A stretch of DNA of 64,000 nt from Desulfovibrio legallii (GCF_900102485.1 NZ_FNBX01000014.1:1-64000); one strand, 5' to 3'. Shown: positions 8,039 through 17,273, counted from the stretch's first letter. Program-made: numbers and translations. Notes: generated by a model from the sequence alone, not told the origin.

Positions 8039-8347
8039 TTAGCCGTTGATGCTTTTGACGCGCAGGGTGGTGCACTCCTGCCGGTGCCCGCGCAGCTTGC
8101 GCGAATCGTTGCGCCGCCAGCGCTTAAACACCTTGATCTTGGGGCCGCGCCCTTGCTCCACCACCTCGGCGGTGACGGCCGCGCCGTCCACATAGGGGGC
8201 GCCCACCTTGCAGGCATCGCCGCCCAGCAGCAGCACCTTGTCCAGGGAAATCTCGCTGCCGCTCTGGGCCGCGAGCTTTTCCACAACAATCTTGGAACCT
8301 TCTTCGACGCGGTACTGTTTGCCGCCGGTCTCGATAATCGCGTACAT
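8039..8347 (-). CDS. rplU: 50S ribosomal protein L21
   Basis: This 102-residue ribosomal protein of the large subunit starts [20 protein letters not shown] and ends with the basic block [19 protein letters not shown] followed by TTLRVKSI. The start at 8347 is preceded by GGAGGT. It is the first gene of the leftward rplU-rpmA-obgE-proB group. A weak promoter candidate lies upstream on the minus strand: TTGACT (8402-8397) with an AAATAA-like -10 about 18 bases on. Confidence 0.98.
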   Translation of the reverse strand: MYAIIETGGKQYRVEEGSKIVVEKLAAQSGSEISLDKVLLLGGDACKVGAPYVDGAAVTAEVVEQGRGPKIKVFKRWRRNDSRKLRGHRQECTTLRVKSING

Positions 8348-8782
8348 GGTCAACCTCCAAAACGGGAAAAGTTTATTTGCCCCAGGAAGCCCCAAAAGTC
8401 AAGCCCGTAACCCGATTTTTCCGCATCCGTCCCAAACGGCAGGCCCAATCGGCCTGGAGCGGACAAATCCCCCGGCAGGAACCTTCACGCCGCCGTGCCC
8501 GGAGCGGACCCTTATAAAAAGGAAGGGCAAGGCTGCGCCGCTCCGCGAGCAAGGGGCGGCCAGGCATCTTACGCAGCTTCGCGGAGGACGAAGCGCCCTC
8601 CAGTCCGCGCGGGAGGAACGGCCCGCAACGGGTAGCAATCTTGCTGCAGGCCGGGGTGGGCCGCGCTGCCGGCCAGGCCTCGCGCAGCGGCCGTTTCCCA
8701 GGGCTTCGGGGCAGTTGCCTGCGCCGCCGGCCGCGCCGCCCGCGCGTATTGTTTTCTTCCGGCTTTCGTGTAGCGTGGCGAC
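8348..8782. other. Divergent intergenic region, no gene seen
   Basis: These 435 bases separate the leftward rplU operon from a rightward MFS gene and should hold both promoters. The sequence is GC-rich. A 90-codon minus-strand frame overlapping the MFS start has poor coding character and was not called. I see no convincing RNA gene. Confidence 0.5.
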
Positions 8783-9943
8783 ATGGACAAGAAAAAGATC
8801 CTTCTCGTATCCCTGGGGCACCTTTCCTGCGACATCAACGGCGGCGCGCTGCCGGCGGTGCTGCCCTTTCTGCGTTCGGCCTACGGCCTGAGCTACCAGG
8901 CCACGGGCGGGCTCATGTTCGCCTACTCCTGCCTCTCCTCCCTTATTCAGCCACTGTTCGGCCTGCTGGCCGACCGTTTTTCCAAGCCCTGGTTCATCCC
9001 GCTGGGCGTGCTGCTGGCGGGCGGCGGGCTGGCCCTGGTGGGCTTCATGACCGGCTATTGGGCCATCTTCTGCGCCATTGTGGTCAGCGGGGTGGGCGCG
9101 GCCCTCTTTCACCCCGAGGGCGCGCGCTTTGCCAACAAAGTCTCCGGCCGGCAAAAGGGCACGGGCCTGAGCCTTTTTTCCATCGGCGGCAACAGCGGCT
9201 TTGTGCTTGGCCCGCTGCTGGCCACGGCCGTGCTGAGCGTCTTCGGCCTGCACGGCACGGCTATTTTTGCCGCCATTGCCCTGACCATGGCCTCCCTGCT
9301 GCTCACGCTCATCTGGCGCATGCGCGCCCCGGCCGGAGAAGGCGGCGGGGCCATAGTCGCGGAAGCGCCGGGGGTTAACAACTGGCCGGAATTTTCCAAG
9401 CTGACCATGGCCATTGTGGCCCGCTCCATCCTGTTTGCGGGCTTCAACACCTTTGTGCCCCTTTACTGGGTCAACGTGCTGGGCCAGTCGCGCACGGCCG
9501 GGGCCCTGGCCCTGACCTTCTTCTGCACCTGCGGCGTGATCAGCAACTTCTTCGGCGGGCTGCTCTCGGACAAATACGGCTACCGCACCATCATCCGCCT
9601 GGCCTACGCCCTGGTGGCCCCTGTGGTGCTGGCCTTCAGCCTGGCGGACAACGTCTACGCCGCCTGGGCCGTGCTGCCCTTCCTGGGCTTTACCCTCTAC
9701 GCGCCTTTCAGCTCCCTGGTGGTGCTGGGCCAGCAGTATCTGGCCAAGAACATCGGCTTTGCCTCAGGCGTCACCCTGGGCCTGGCCACCAGCCTGGGCG
9801 GCGTCATGGCCCCGCTGCTGGGCTGGATAGCCGACCACCAGGGCCTGCCCCGCGCCTTCCAGTGTCTGGCGGCGGTGGCCCTGCTGGGCGCGGTTTTTGC
9901 GTATGCCCTCAAACCTGTGGCTAAGGAGGGGCAGACGGAATGA
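8783..9943 (+). CDS. MFS exporter, fosmidomycin-resistance (Fsr)-like
   Basis: This 386-residue major facilitator protein has about 12 predicted membrane helices. Features resembling the fosmidomycin-resistance group are the N-terminal VSLGHLSCDINGGALPAVLP, the helix-2/3 loop GLLADRFSKPW, and FHPEGARFANKVSGRQKG. Such proteins export small antibiotics or metabolites; the substrate here is unknown. The last four bases (ATGA) overlap the start of ogt, so the two are translationally coupled. Codon usage matches the core genome. Confidence 0.85.
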   Translation: MDKKKILLVSLGHLSCDINGGALPAVLPFLRSAYGLSYQATGGLMFAYSCLSSLIQPLFGLLADRFSKPWFIPLGVLLAGGGLALVGFMTGYWAIFCAIVVSGVGAALFHPEGARFANKVSGRQKGTGLSLFSIGGNSGFVLGPLLATAVLSVFGLHGTAIFAAIALTMASLLLTLIWRMRAPAGEGGGAIVAEAPGVNNWPEFSKLTMAIVARSILFAGFNTFVPLYWVNVLGQSRTAGALALTFFCTCGVISNFFGGLLSDKYGYRTIIRLAYALVAPVVLAFSLADNVYAAWAVLPFLGFTLYAPFSSLVVLGQQYLAKNIGFASGVTLGLATSLGGVMAPLLGWIADHQGLPRAFQCLAAVALLGAVFAYALKPVAKEGQTE

Positions 9944-10428
9944 CGTATGCTCTCGTCCGTCGCCTGCCGCTCCTGGGGCGGGTACGCCTTGTGGAGGCGG
10001 ACAGCGCCCTTGTCCGACTGGATCTGGAAGGCAAGGGGGCGCTCCCGCCCCTGCCGCAGGCGGAAGAACGCGCCACGCCCCTGCTGGAGGCGGCCGCAGC
10101 CCAGCTTGCGGATTACCTGGCGGGCGCACGCCGCGCCTTTGACCTGCCCCTGGCCCCCAAGGGCACGGATTTTCAAAAAAAAGTCTGGCGGGCGCTGCTG
10201 GCTATTCCCTACGGCGAAACCCGCGCCTACAAAGCGATCGCCGCGGCCGTGGGCTCCCCGCGCGCCTGCCGGGCCGTGGGCCTGGCCAACAACCGCAACC
10301 CCATTGCCGTGATCATCCCCTGCCACCGCGTCATCGGCGCGGACGGCCGCCTGGGGGGCTACGGCGGCGGTCTGGAACTCAAGGCGGCGCTGCTGCGGCT
10401 GGAACAGGAGGCTGCGGGCCGCGGCTGA
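9940..10428 (+). CDS. ogt: Methylated-DNA--protein-cysteine methyltransferase
   Basis: This suicide enzyme removes O6-alkyl groups from guanine. The 162-residue length is the usual single-domain Ogt/MGMT size. The active-site block is NPIAVIIPCHRVIG with nucleophile Cys in PCHRV. The helix-turn-helix region FQKKVWRALLAIPYGETRAY and the asparagine hinge LANNRNP are present. The ATG overlaps the stop of the MFS gene. No Ada regulatory domain is attached. Confidence 0.93.
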   Translation: MTYALVRRLPLLGRVRLVEADSALVRLDLEGKGALPPLPQAEERATPLLEAAAAQLADYLAGARRAFDLPLAPKGTDFQKKVWRALLAIPYGETRAYKAIAAAVGSPRACRAVGLANNRNPIAVIIPCHRVIGADGRLGGYGGGLELKAALLRLEQEAAGRG

Positions 10429-10660
10429 ACGCGCCCCGCAGCATCGCGCCCCTGTGCCGCCCGGCCCAATGCCGCGCACCCTGCGGCACGTCCTGTCGCC
10501 GGCCCGCACGCTCCGTCCCGCCCTGACACGGCCCCTTCGCGCCCCGTTGCCGGGCCGTTGGCGCCCCCAAAACGTCCGCCGCCCCACGCGCAGCGCCCCC
10601 AGGATGCAGGAAAACCGCAGCTGCCGCCGCGCCGCCCACCCTTGCCGGGAGGGCGGGAAC

Positions 10661-11350
10661 ATGGTACCCGCTTCTATGCTCAACTTCGACCTGACCCATG
10701 CCCTGAATCTTCTGGCCGTAGCCGCCGTGCCCGCCCTGCTGGGCATCATTCTGCACGAGGTGGCCCACGGCTGGGTTGCGGCCCGCTGCGGCGACCCCAC
10801 CGCGCGCATGCTGGGGCGGCTCACGCTCAACCCCCTGCCGCACATTGATCCTGTAGGCCTCCTGGTCTTTGGCCTCACCAGCCTCACGGGCAGTTTTGTC
10901 TTCGGCTGGGCCAAGCCCGTGCCCGTCAACCCGCGCTACTTCCGCAAGCCCGCCCGCGACATGATGCTGGTGGCCCTGGCCGGGCCCATGACCAACTTTC
11001 TGCTGGCCGGGCTCTGCGGCCTGCTGCTCTGGCTCACGCTCACCCTGCTGCCGCCCCTGCAGTGGCAGCACAGCACGGGCTACATCTTTGCCCTCAAAAC
11101 CCTCCAGGCCGGGGTGATCATCAACTTTGGCCTGGCCTGGCTCAACCTGCTGCCCATTCCGCCGCTGGACGGCAGCAAGGTTGTGGCCTATTTTCTGCCC
11201 ATGAAGGCGGCCCTGCGCTACCTGAGCGTGGAGCGCTACGGCTTTGTGATCCTCCTGGCCCTGCTCTTTACCGGGCTGCTGGGCCAGGTGCTCGGCCCTC
11301 TGGTAAGCGGCAGCGCCGTGGGCCTTTTGTCCCTGCTGGGTATTCTGTAA
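10661..11350 (+). CDS. Site-2 protease family (M50) membrane metalloprotease
   Basis: This 229-residue intramembrane zinc protease homologue has the motif LGIILHEVAHGWVA (HExxH, near residue 30) in the first hydrophobic segment and the second-ligand motif LNLLPIPPLDG near residue 170. About five to six membrane segments are visible. It lacks PDZ or CBS domains, so it belongs to the small rhomboid-sized S2P group often found beside trpS in Desulfovibrio-type genomes. The start at 10661 is chosen for GGGAGGGCGGG upstream; the frame is open 69 codons further but that part is a low-complexity Arg/Pro-rich stretch. The upstream 230 bases show nothing else. Confidence 0.88.
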   Translation: MVPASMLNFDLTHALNLLAVAAVPALLGIILHEVAHGWVAARCGDPTARMLGRLTLNPLPHIDPVGLLVFGLTSLTGSFVFGWAKPVPVNPRYFRKPARDMMLVALAGPMTNFLLAGLCGLLLWLTLTLLPPLQWQHSTGYIFALKTLQAGVIINFGLAWLNLLPIPPLDGSKVVAYFLPMKAALRYLSVERYGFVILLALLFTGLLGQVLGPLVSGSAVGLLSLLGIL

Positions 11351-11366
11351 GGAAAGGAATCTGCTG

Positions 11367-12353
11367 ATGAACGGCAAACCGCGCACTGTTTCCGGCATGC
11401 GGCCCACGGGCCCTCTGCACCTCGGCCACTACTTCGGCGTGCTCAAAAACTGGGTGGAACTGCAACACACGGAAGAAGCCTACTTCTTTGTGGCCGACTG
11501 GCACGCCCTGACCAGCGACTACGCCGACCCTTCCAAAATCCGCCGCAATATCCATGAAATGGTCAAAGACTGGATCGGTGCCGGCCTGAACCCGGAAAAG
11601 TGCGTCATCTTCCGCCAGTCTCACGTCAAGCAGCATGCGGAGCTTTCTCTGCTGCTCTCCATGATCACCTCCGTCTCCTGGCTGGAGCGCAACCCCACCT
11701 ACAAAGAGCAGCAGCAGCAGATCAGCAACAAAGACCTGGGCAACGCGGGCTTCCTCTGCTATCCCGTGCTCATGGCCGCGGATATCCTCATGTACCGGCC
11801 CCACGGCGTGCCAGTGGGCGAAGACCAGCTGCCCCACATGGAGCTGACCCGCGAGATCGCCCGGCGCTTCAACAATTTTTACGGCGAGCTTTTCCCCGAA
11901 CCCCAGGCCATGCTCACCCCGGCGGCCAAATGCCCCGGCCTGGACGGCCGCAAGATGTCCAAAAGCTACAATAACGGCATCTTCCTCTCGGACCGCATGG
12001 ACGACATCACCGAAAAAGTGCGCGGCATGTTTACGGATAAAGCCCGCCTGCGCCGCGCAGACCCCGGCAACCCCGACGTCTGCAACCTCTTCCCCTACCA
12101 TGTGCTGCTGAGCAGCGCCGAAGAGCAGGCCCAGATCCGCCAGGGCTGTACCAGCGCGCAACTGGGCTGCGTGGACTGCAAAAAAATATTCCTCAAAAAT
12201 CTCGCCACGTTCCTGGAGCCTCTGCAGGAACGTCGCAATGCCGTGGAGGCCCGGCCCGGCGCTGTGGAAGAAATCCTGGAGCGCGGCAATGCCCGCGCCC
12301 GCGAGTTTGCGGAACAGACCATGGAACTGGCGCGCGAAAAAATGGGGCTCTGA
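11367..12353 (+). CDS. trpS: Tryptophanyl-tRNA synthetase
   Basis: This class I synthetase charges tRNA-Trp. The 328-residue protein begins with SGMRPTGPLHLGHYFG, carrying the HIGH-type motif as HLGH (18-21), and has GRKMSKSYNNGI with the KMSKS loop near residue 193. The AIDQ-like substrate block is VGEDQLPHMELTREIARRFN. It lies 16 bases after the M50 protease gene, with AAGGAA before the ATG. ruvX begins one base after its stop codon. Confidence 0.97.
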   Translation: MNGKPRTVSGMRPTGPLHLGHYFGVLKNWVELQHTEEAYFFVADWHALTSDYADPSKIRRNIHEMVKDWIGAGLNPEKCVIFRQSHVKQHAELSLLLSMITSVSWLERNPTYKEQQQQISNKDLGNAGFLCYPVLMAADILMYRPHGVPVGEDQLPHMELTREIARRFNNFYGELFPEPQAMLTPAAKCPGLDGRKMSKSYNNGIFLSDRMDDITEKVRGMFTDKARLRRADPGNPDVCNLFPYHVLLSSAEEQAQIRQGCTSAQLGCVDCKKIFLKNLATFLEPLQERRNAVEARPGAVEEILERGNARAREFAEQTMELAREKMGL

Positions 12354-12354
12354 T

Positions 12355-12792
12355 GTGAAGCTGGTGGCCGTGGACTACGGCCTGGCCCGCACAGGCCTAG
12401 CCGTGTCCGACCCGGAAGAGCGGCTGGCCTTTCCCCTGCGCACCCTGCGCCTGGCCGACCACCCCGACCGCAAGGCCCTGCTGGACGCCCTGGCCGAGGC
12501 CATTGCCGCAACCGGGGCCCAGGCCGTGGTTATGGGCCTGCCCCTCTTGCCCGACGGGGAGGAAAGCCTGACCACCAGGCAGGTGCGCAACGTGACCAGA
12601 CGCCTGCAGCGCCGCGTGCCCCTGCCCTTCTACTTTATGCCCGAGGAGCTGAGCTCTGAGGAGGCCTGGGCCGACCTGCGGGAGGCCGGGCTTGACGCGC
12701 GGCGCCGCAAAGCTGTGCTGGACCAGCAGGCCGCCGTGCGCATTCTGGAATCTTTTCTGGCCCTTGCGCCGCAACAGCGGAGACCGGCATGA
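12355..12792 (+). CDS. ruvX: Putative pre-16S rRNA nuclease / Holliday junction resolvase (YqgF)
   Basis: This 145-residue RNase-H-fold protein is involved in 16S rRNA 5'-end maturation. The start is GTG at 12355, one base after the trpS stop, giving KLVAVDYGLARTGLAVSDPE, the classic N-terminal strand with catalytic Asp. A second acidic motif appears as PEELSSEEAW and the C terminus has LDQQAAVRILESFL. It overlaps mltG by 4 bases. The tight packing trpS-ruvX-mltG indicates one transcript. Confidence 0.9.
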   Translation: MKLVAVDYGLARTGLAVSDPEERLAFPLRTLRLADHPDRKALLDALAEAIAATGAQAVVMGLPLLPDGEESLTTRQVRNVTRRLQRRVPLPFYFMPEELSSEEAWADLREAGLDARRRKAVLDQQAAVRILESFLALAPQQRRPA

Positions 12793-13826
12793 AAACCTTT
12801 CTGCGTCTTGTGGGCGTGATCCTGCTGCTGGCCGTGGCCGGCGGCGGCTGGCTGGCCTGGGAGGCCCACACCTTTCTGACTACCCCGCCCGCCACGCCGG
12901 GCAAGGAAGCCTTTTTTGACGTGGCCCCCGGCGCGCGCCTGGATCAGGTGGCCGCCAACCTGGCCCGCGAGGGCCTGGTGACCGACGCCCGCCGCTTTGG
13001 CTACCTGGCCCGCTATAAAAAATGGGAGAACCGCCTCCAGGCCGGGCGCTTTGCCCTCAATACCGGCTGGACGCCCGACAAGGTGCTGGATACCCTGGTC
13101 AACGGGCAGCCCGTGCTCTTCCGCGTCACCGTGCCCGAAGGCCTTACCTGGTGGCAGACGGGCCGCCTGCTGGAAGAAGCCGGCCTGGCGCGCTTCGAGG
13201 ACTTCCGCAAGGTGATCATGGACCCGGACTTCCTGCGCCACTACGGCATCCCCTTTGCCACGGCCGAGGGCTTTCTTATGCCCGACACCTACCTGCTGAA
13301 AAAAGGCGACGCGCTGGACCTGGCCCAGGCCAGGGCCGTAGCCGGACGCATGGTGGACAACTTCTGGCGCAAAACCGCCGCCGTCTGGCCCGGAGGCAAA
13401 AAACCCGCCGCGGCCGACCTTAAAACCTGGGTCGTCCTGGCCTCAGTGGTGGAAAAGGAAACCGCCGTGGAAGCCGAACGCCCCCGCGTGGCCGGCGTGT
13501 ACCAGAACCGCCTGCAAAAGGGCATGCTCCTCCAGGCCGACCCCACCGTCATCTACGGCCTGGGCCCGGCCTTTGACGGCAACCTGCGCCGCAGCCAGCT
13601 GGACGACCCCGCCAATCCCTACAATACCTACCAGCGGCCTGGCCTGCCGCCAGGGCCCATCTGCTCCTTCGGCCTCACGGCCCTTGCCGCCGCCGTGCAG
13701 CCCGAAGCCCACAACTACCTCTACTTTGTCGCCAAAACCGACGGCGGGGAACACGTCTTCAGCACGAACCTCAACGACCACAACAAGGCCGTGCGCCAAT
13801 ACCTGCAAAACCGGCGCAAACGCTGA
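12789..13826 (+). CDS. mltG: Endolytic murein transglycosylase
   Basis: This membrane-anchored lytic transglycosylase releases nascent glycan strands from the cell wall. The 345-residue protein has one N-terminal membrane helix (residues 5-24), then a LysM-like region (FFDVAPGARLDQVAANLARE) and the YceG catalytic domain with VVLASVVEKETAV (catalytic Glu), RPRVAGVYQNRLQKGM and NPYNTYQRPGLPPGPI. Full length, family-typical. Its ATG overlaps the ruvX stop (ATGA). Confidence 0.95.
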   Translation: MKTFLRLVGVILLLAVAGGGWLAWEAHTFLTTPPATPGKEAFFDVAPGARLDQVAANLAREGLVTDARRFGYLARYKKWENRLQAGRFALNTGWTPDKVLDTLVNGQPVLFRVTVPEGLTWWQTGRLLEEAGLARFEDFRKVIMDPDFLRHYGIPFATAEGFLMPDTYLLKKGDALDLAQARAVAGRMVDNFWRKTAAVWPGGKKPAAADLKTWVVLASVVEKETAVEAERPRVAGVYQNRLQKGMLLQADPTVIYGLGPAFDGNLRRSQLDDPANPYNTYQRPGLPPGPICSFGLTALAAAVQPEAHNYLYFVAKTDGGEHVFSTNLNDHNKAVRQYLQNRRKR

Positions 13827-13855
13827 TTCCCCCGCAACGTCACAAGGAGGCCACT

Positions 13856-14092
13856 GTGAAGTACCTGATCGTTGAAGATTTCTCCGGCCAGGCCGTGCCC
13901 TTCATCTTCCCCCGCCGCGTGGACCACAGCGACATGCGCGAGCAACTCCCCTACAGCCGCGTCATCGCCGCCGGCTTTGTGGAGCTGGGCCCCCAGGGCT
14001 TTATCTGCTCCGGCAGCAACCCGGAACTGGGCCTTGCCTCCCGCCCCGCAGAAGACGCCGCCATCATAGCCGAAGCCCTGCGCCAACGCTGA
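13856..14092 (+). CDS. Conserved-looking 78-residue hypothetical protein
   Basis: The start is GTG at 13856 with AAGGAGG 8 bases upstream. The small soluble protein reads MKYLIVEDFSGQAVPFIFPR and ends with AEDAAIIAEALRQR. No motif assigns function, but codon use is good and the ribosome binding site strong. It is the last gene of the rightward M50-trpS-ruvX-mltG group and is followed directly by a family A hairpin. Confidence 0.7.
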   Translation: MKYLIVEDFSGQAVPFIFPRRVDHSDMREQLPYSRVIAAGFVELGPQGFICSGSNPELGLASRPAEDAAIIAEALRQR

Positions 14093-14123
14093 CCCAGCGG
14101 GCGGCGTTGGGGAATTTTTTTGG

Positions 14124-14203
14124 GTGGGGGGAAGGGAACTTTTGTGAACAAAAGTTCCCTTCCCCCCACACCCCCCATCCTTCAAAAAACTTTTCTTCCC
14201 CCA
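14124..14203 (+). repeat. Family A intergenic repeat, copy A1
   Basis: A perfect 22-bp inverted repeat (14124-14145 and 14148-14169) has the core AACTTTTGTGAACAAAAGTT flanked by GGGGGGAAGG and its complement. After a C-run comes the tail CATCCTTCAAAAAACTTTTC (14177-14196). It sits between a rightward operon end and a leftward gene end, where it can act as terminator. The same hairpin-plus-tail layout recurs elsewhere in this window. Confidence 0.85.
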
Positions 14204-14244
14204 GGCCCGCGCAGGCATCTCCAGCGGGCATGATGGAGCGCGCC

Positions 14245-15282
14245 TTACGCCTTGCCGCGGGTGACGGCCTCCCGGCGGCGGCGGGCCAGGGCGCGCAGGT
14301 CTTCCACATTGTCGCTCTCGTCCACAATCTCGCTGCCGAGGATCTCTTCCAGCACGTCTTCCAGCGAAACCACCCCTGAAAGCCCGCCGTACTCGTCCAG
14401 CACGGCAAAAAGATGCTCGTGGGCCTCCAGCATCTCGCGCAGGAGCACGTCCAGGGTCTGATTTTCCAGAATAAAATTGATGGGCCGCATAACGGCGGCG
14501 AGCTGCGCGCCGCCCTGGCCGTCGTGCAAGCTGCGGGCCAGGGCGCGGCGCTCCACAAAGCCCACGATGTCTTCGTTGTTGTCGCCGTACACGGGCACGC
14601 GGCTGAAATGCCAGATGCGCGGATCCTTGTAGGCGTCTTCCACGGTTTCGGTTTCCGGCAAAGAAAAGACCACGGTGCGCGGGGTCATAATGTCGTAGAC
14701 GCGCTTCTGGTCCAGGGCCAGCACGTTGCGGATAAAGGCTTCCTCATAGGGCTTGATGCGCCCGGCCTGGCGCGAAAGGCTGGCCACGGCGCGGATGTCG
14801 TCTTCCGAAACCACCGGCCCGGCCGCGCGGGGCCGCACCACCAGCCGACTGATGCCGTCGGTAATCCAGAGAACCGGGGTCAGCAGCCGGGTGACCACCG
14901 CCAGGGGCCGGGCCATGGCCACGGCAATGGCTTCCGTGTGGGCCACGCCCAGGCTTTTGGGCAGAATTTCGCCCATCACCAGCACCAGGCCCGTAAAGCC
15001 CACGGCAAACAGGGCGGTGAAATCCGGGCCGAATGCGGCCAGAAAAGCCGCGCCGGCCACCGTGGCCCCGGCCGTGTTGGCAATGGTGTTGAGGGTAAGG
15101 ATGGCGGCAATGGGCCGGTTGACGTCCAGCCGCAGCTTATAGAGCGCCGCCCCTGCCGGGCGGCCGGAACGCCGCAGCCGTTCAATGGCGGACCAGGGCA
15201 GGGAATAGAGCACCGATTCCGCCAGCGAGCACAAAAAAGATACGGCAATGGCCAAGGTGATGGAGAGCACAAGGGTCAGCAT
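14245..15282 (-). CDS. CNNM (DUF21) plus CBS-domain membrane protein, short form
   Basis: This 345-residue member of the CNNM/CorC (hemolysin C-like) family is linked to magnesium or cobalt efflux. Residues 1-~175 are the DUF21 membrane domain with several helices (GAALYKLR, LNTIANTAGATVAGAAF, VMGEILPKSLGVAHTE). Residues ~200-320 hold a CBS pair (YDIMTPRTVVFSLPETETVED and LFAVLDEYGGLSGVVSLEDV). The protein stops about 25 residues after the second CBS motif, so the C-terminal CorC_HlyC domain of the longer family is absent. The start at 15282 has AGGAA upstream; the frame extends 44 codons further without support. Confidence 0.88.
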   Translation of the reverse strand: MLTLVLSITLAIAVSFLCSLAESVLYSLPWSAIERLRRSGRPAGAALYKLRLDVNRPIAAILTLNTIANTAGATVAGAAFLAAFGPDFTALFAVGFTGLVLVMGEILPKSLGVAHTEAIAVAMARPLAVVTRLLTPVLWITDGISRLVVRPRAAGPVVSEDDIRAVASLSRQAGRIKPYEEAFIRNVLALDQKRVYDIMTPRTVVFSLPETETVEDAYKDPRIWHFSRVPVYGDNNEDIVGFVERRALARSLHDGQGGAQLAAVMRPINFILENQTLDVLLREMLEAHEHLFAVLDEYGGLSGVVSLEDVLEEILGSEIVDESDNVEDLRALARRRREAVTRGKA

Positions 15283-15447
15283 GTGGGGTTCCTGCAAGGA
15301 AGTCCGGGGCCGCAGGCCCCGGCAGGGCCAGCATAAGCCGTGCGGGGGCCGCTGGCAACGGCTGCGTGCAACGTTCGGGGAGGGGCCGCGCCCCTGAAGC
15401 GTTGCGGCCCCCACGGCCCTGCCGTCTCCCAGGGTACGGCCCTGCGT

Positions 15448-15535
15448 CCCCTGAGGAGAGCAAAATTTTTTGAAGGGGTTGGGGGCGTGTGGGGGAAGGG
15501 GGGACTTTTGTTCACAAAAGTTCCCCCTCCCCCCG
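15448..15535 (-). repeat. Family A intergenic repeat, copy A2
   Basis: In minus orientation this carries a long hairpin with the core ACTTTTGTGAACAAAAGT between G-rich and C-rich arms, then the tail CCCCTTCAAAAAATTTTGC and TCCTCAGGGG. It lies directly downstream of the GGT-family gene, so it is oriented like a terminator. The 282-base gap between GGT and CNNM genes holds nothing else. Confidence 0.8.
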
Positions 15536-15564
15536 CAGAAACGTTCCCCTCCCTTTGCTTCCCC

Positions 15565-17187
15565 TTAATAACAGGCGATATTGCTGTCTGTGCGGGGTTC
15601 TGTCGCGCCTACCAGCACGTTGTTGTCCAGGCGCAGGATCATCTGCCCGCGGCCAAAGGAGACGCTTTGGAGGGCCACTTCCGTCTCATGGCCGCGAGCG
15701 GCCAGCTGGCGGGCGGTTTCTATGGGGAAGGAGGGTTCCACCAGAAAACGGCGGTCGCCCACCCACTGCCAGCGGGGCGCGTCCAGGGCCTGTTGCGGAT
15801 TGAGCTTGTAGTCCACAAGGTTGCACATGACCTGCACATGGCCCTGCGGCTGCATATAGGCCCCCATGACGCCCATGGGGCCCACGGGCCGTCCGCCCTG
15901 GGTGATGAAGGCGGGGATGATGGTGTGGTAGGTTTTTTTGCCGGGCCTGAGACAGTTGGCATGGCTGGGATCGAGGGAGAAATCCGCCCCGCGGTTCTGC
16001 AGGGCAATGCCCGTATCGCGCACCACGATGCCGGAGCCAAAGCCCATATAGTTGCTTTGGATATAGGAGACCATGTTGCCGTGCCCGTCGGCGGCGCAGA
16101 GGTAGACCGTGCCGCCCCGGGGCAGTTCCACGGGCGCGGGCAGGGCGGCGCGGTCTGTAATCTGGCGGGCGCGGGCCGCGCCGAAGGCCGGGTCGAGAAA
16201 AGCATGGTAGTCCACGCTCATGTGGCGGCTGTCCGTCACATAGCGGCGGCTGTCGGCAAAGGCCAGCTTCATGGCTTCCCACTGCAGGTGCCGGGCCTCC
16301 GCCTCAGGGAGGGTTCCCAGGGGAAATTCCTTGAGAATGTTGAGCGCCATAAGGGCCGTGATGCCCTGGCCGTTGGGCGGGATTTCCCACAGCTCATAGC
16401 CGCGGTAGGCCACGCTGATGGGCTCCACCCACTGGGGCTGGAAGGCCGCCAGATCCGCGGCCGTCAGGAAGCCGTGGAAGGCGGCGCTTTCCGCAGCTAT
16501 GCGCGCGGCCAGATCGCCGCGGTAAAAATCTTCGCCCTGGCTTTGGGCAATGGCCGTGAGGCTGCGGGCGTGATCGGGCAGGCGCACGATTGCACCCGCC
16601 TGCGGAGGCTGCCCCTGCGGGACAAAGGTGCTGTACCAGGCGGCAAATTCCGGGCCGGTGCAGTGGGCGCGCAGCTTCTGAAAGGCTTCGTTCCACAGAA
16701 AGGCCAGCATGGGCGGCACGGGGTAGCCTTCTGCGGCATAGGTTATGGCCGGTTCCAGCAGGGTGGGGAAAGGCAGCTTGCCGAAGCGGGCGGAAAGGGC
16801 GGCCCAGGCCGCCACGGCTCCGGGCACGGTGACGGGCGTCCAGCCGTAGCGCGGCATGGCTGCGCCGCCGTGGCGGGCCAGGACTTTTTCTATGGAAATG
16901 GCCTGGGGCGCGGGGCCGCTGGCGTTGAGGCCGTGCAGGGCTTCGCCGTGCCAGACCAGGGCGAAGGCGTCGCTGCCCAGCCCGTTGGAGGTGGGCTCCA
17001 GCACGGTAAGGGCCGCGGCCGTGGCCACGATGGCGTCCACGGCGTTGCCGCCCTGGCGCAGCATGGCAAGGCCCGCCGCGGCGGCCAGCGCCGAGGAGGA
17101 GGCCACCATGCCGTTGCGGGCGTAGACGGGAATGCGTCGGGAGGGATAGGGCGCGTAGAGCGGGTCGAAATCAAAGGGCTGGCGCAT
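15565..17187 (-). CDS. Gamma-glutamyltransferase-family Ntn hydrolase, cytoplasmic form
   Basis: This 540-residue protein is of the gamma-glutamyltranspeptidase superfamily, which matures by autocleavage before a conserved Thr. The family N terminus NGMVASSSALAAAAGLAMLRQ-GGNAVDA and the substrate loop ALHGLNASGPAP are clear. The predicted autoprocessing nucleophile is Thr360 in LPRGGTVYLCAADGHGNMVS, followed by YMGFGSGIV. No signal peptide is present, unlike secreted glutathione GGTs, so it may be one of the intracellular amidohydrolase-like members (YwrD type); the substrate is unknown. It lies upstream of an enzyme of polyamine type but with an 86-base gap, so coupling is uncertain. Confidence 0.9.
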   Translation of the reverse strand: MRQPFDFDPLYAPYPSRRIPVYARNGMVASSSALAAAAGLAMLRQGGNAVDAIVATAAALTVLEPTSNGLGSDAFALVWHGEALHGLNASGPAPQAISIEKVLARHGGAAMPRYGWTPVTVPGAVAAWAALSARFGKLPFPTLLEPAITYAAEGYPVPPMLAFLWNEAFQKLRAHCTGPEFAAWYSTFVPQGQPPQAGAIVRLPDHARSLTAIAQSQGEDFYRGDLAARIAAESAAFHGFLTAADLAAFQPQWVEPISVAYRGYELWEIPPNGQGITALMALNILKEFPLGTLPEAEARHLQWEAMKLAFADSRRYVTDSRHMSVDYHAFLDPAFGAARARQITDRAALPAPVELPRGGTVYLCAADGHGNMVSYIQSNYMGFGSGIVVRDTGIALQNRGADFSLDPSHANCLRPGKKTYHTIIPAFITQGGRPVGPMGVMGAYMQPQGHVQVMCNLVDYKLNPQQALDAPRWQWVGDRRFLVEPSFPIETARQLAARGHETEVALQSVSFGRGQMILRLDNNVLVGATEPRTDSNIACY

Positions 17188-17273
17188 GGCGGGCTCCAGA
17201 GCGGGGGGCCCCGGCGCGCAGCGGCGTCAGGGCCCTCCCGTGGGCGATGTTGGGCGATGGCCTTGCGGTGCGG

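Noticed and set aside
8569..8838. 89-codon minus-strand ORF across the MFS start
   Set aside because: Arg/Ala-rich shadow overlapping a well-supported gene start; no ribosome binding site or motif.
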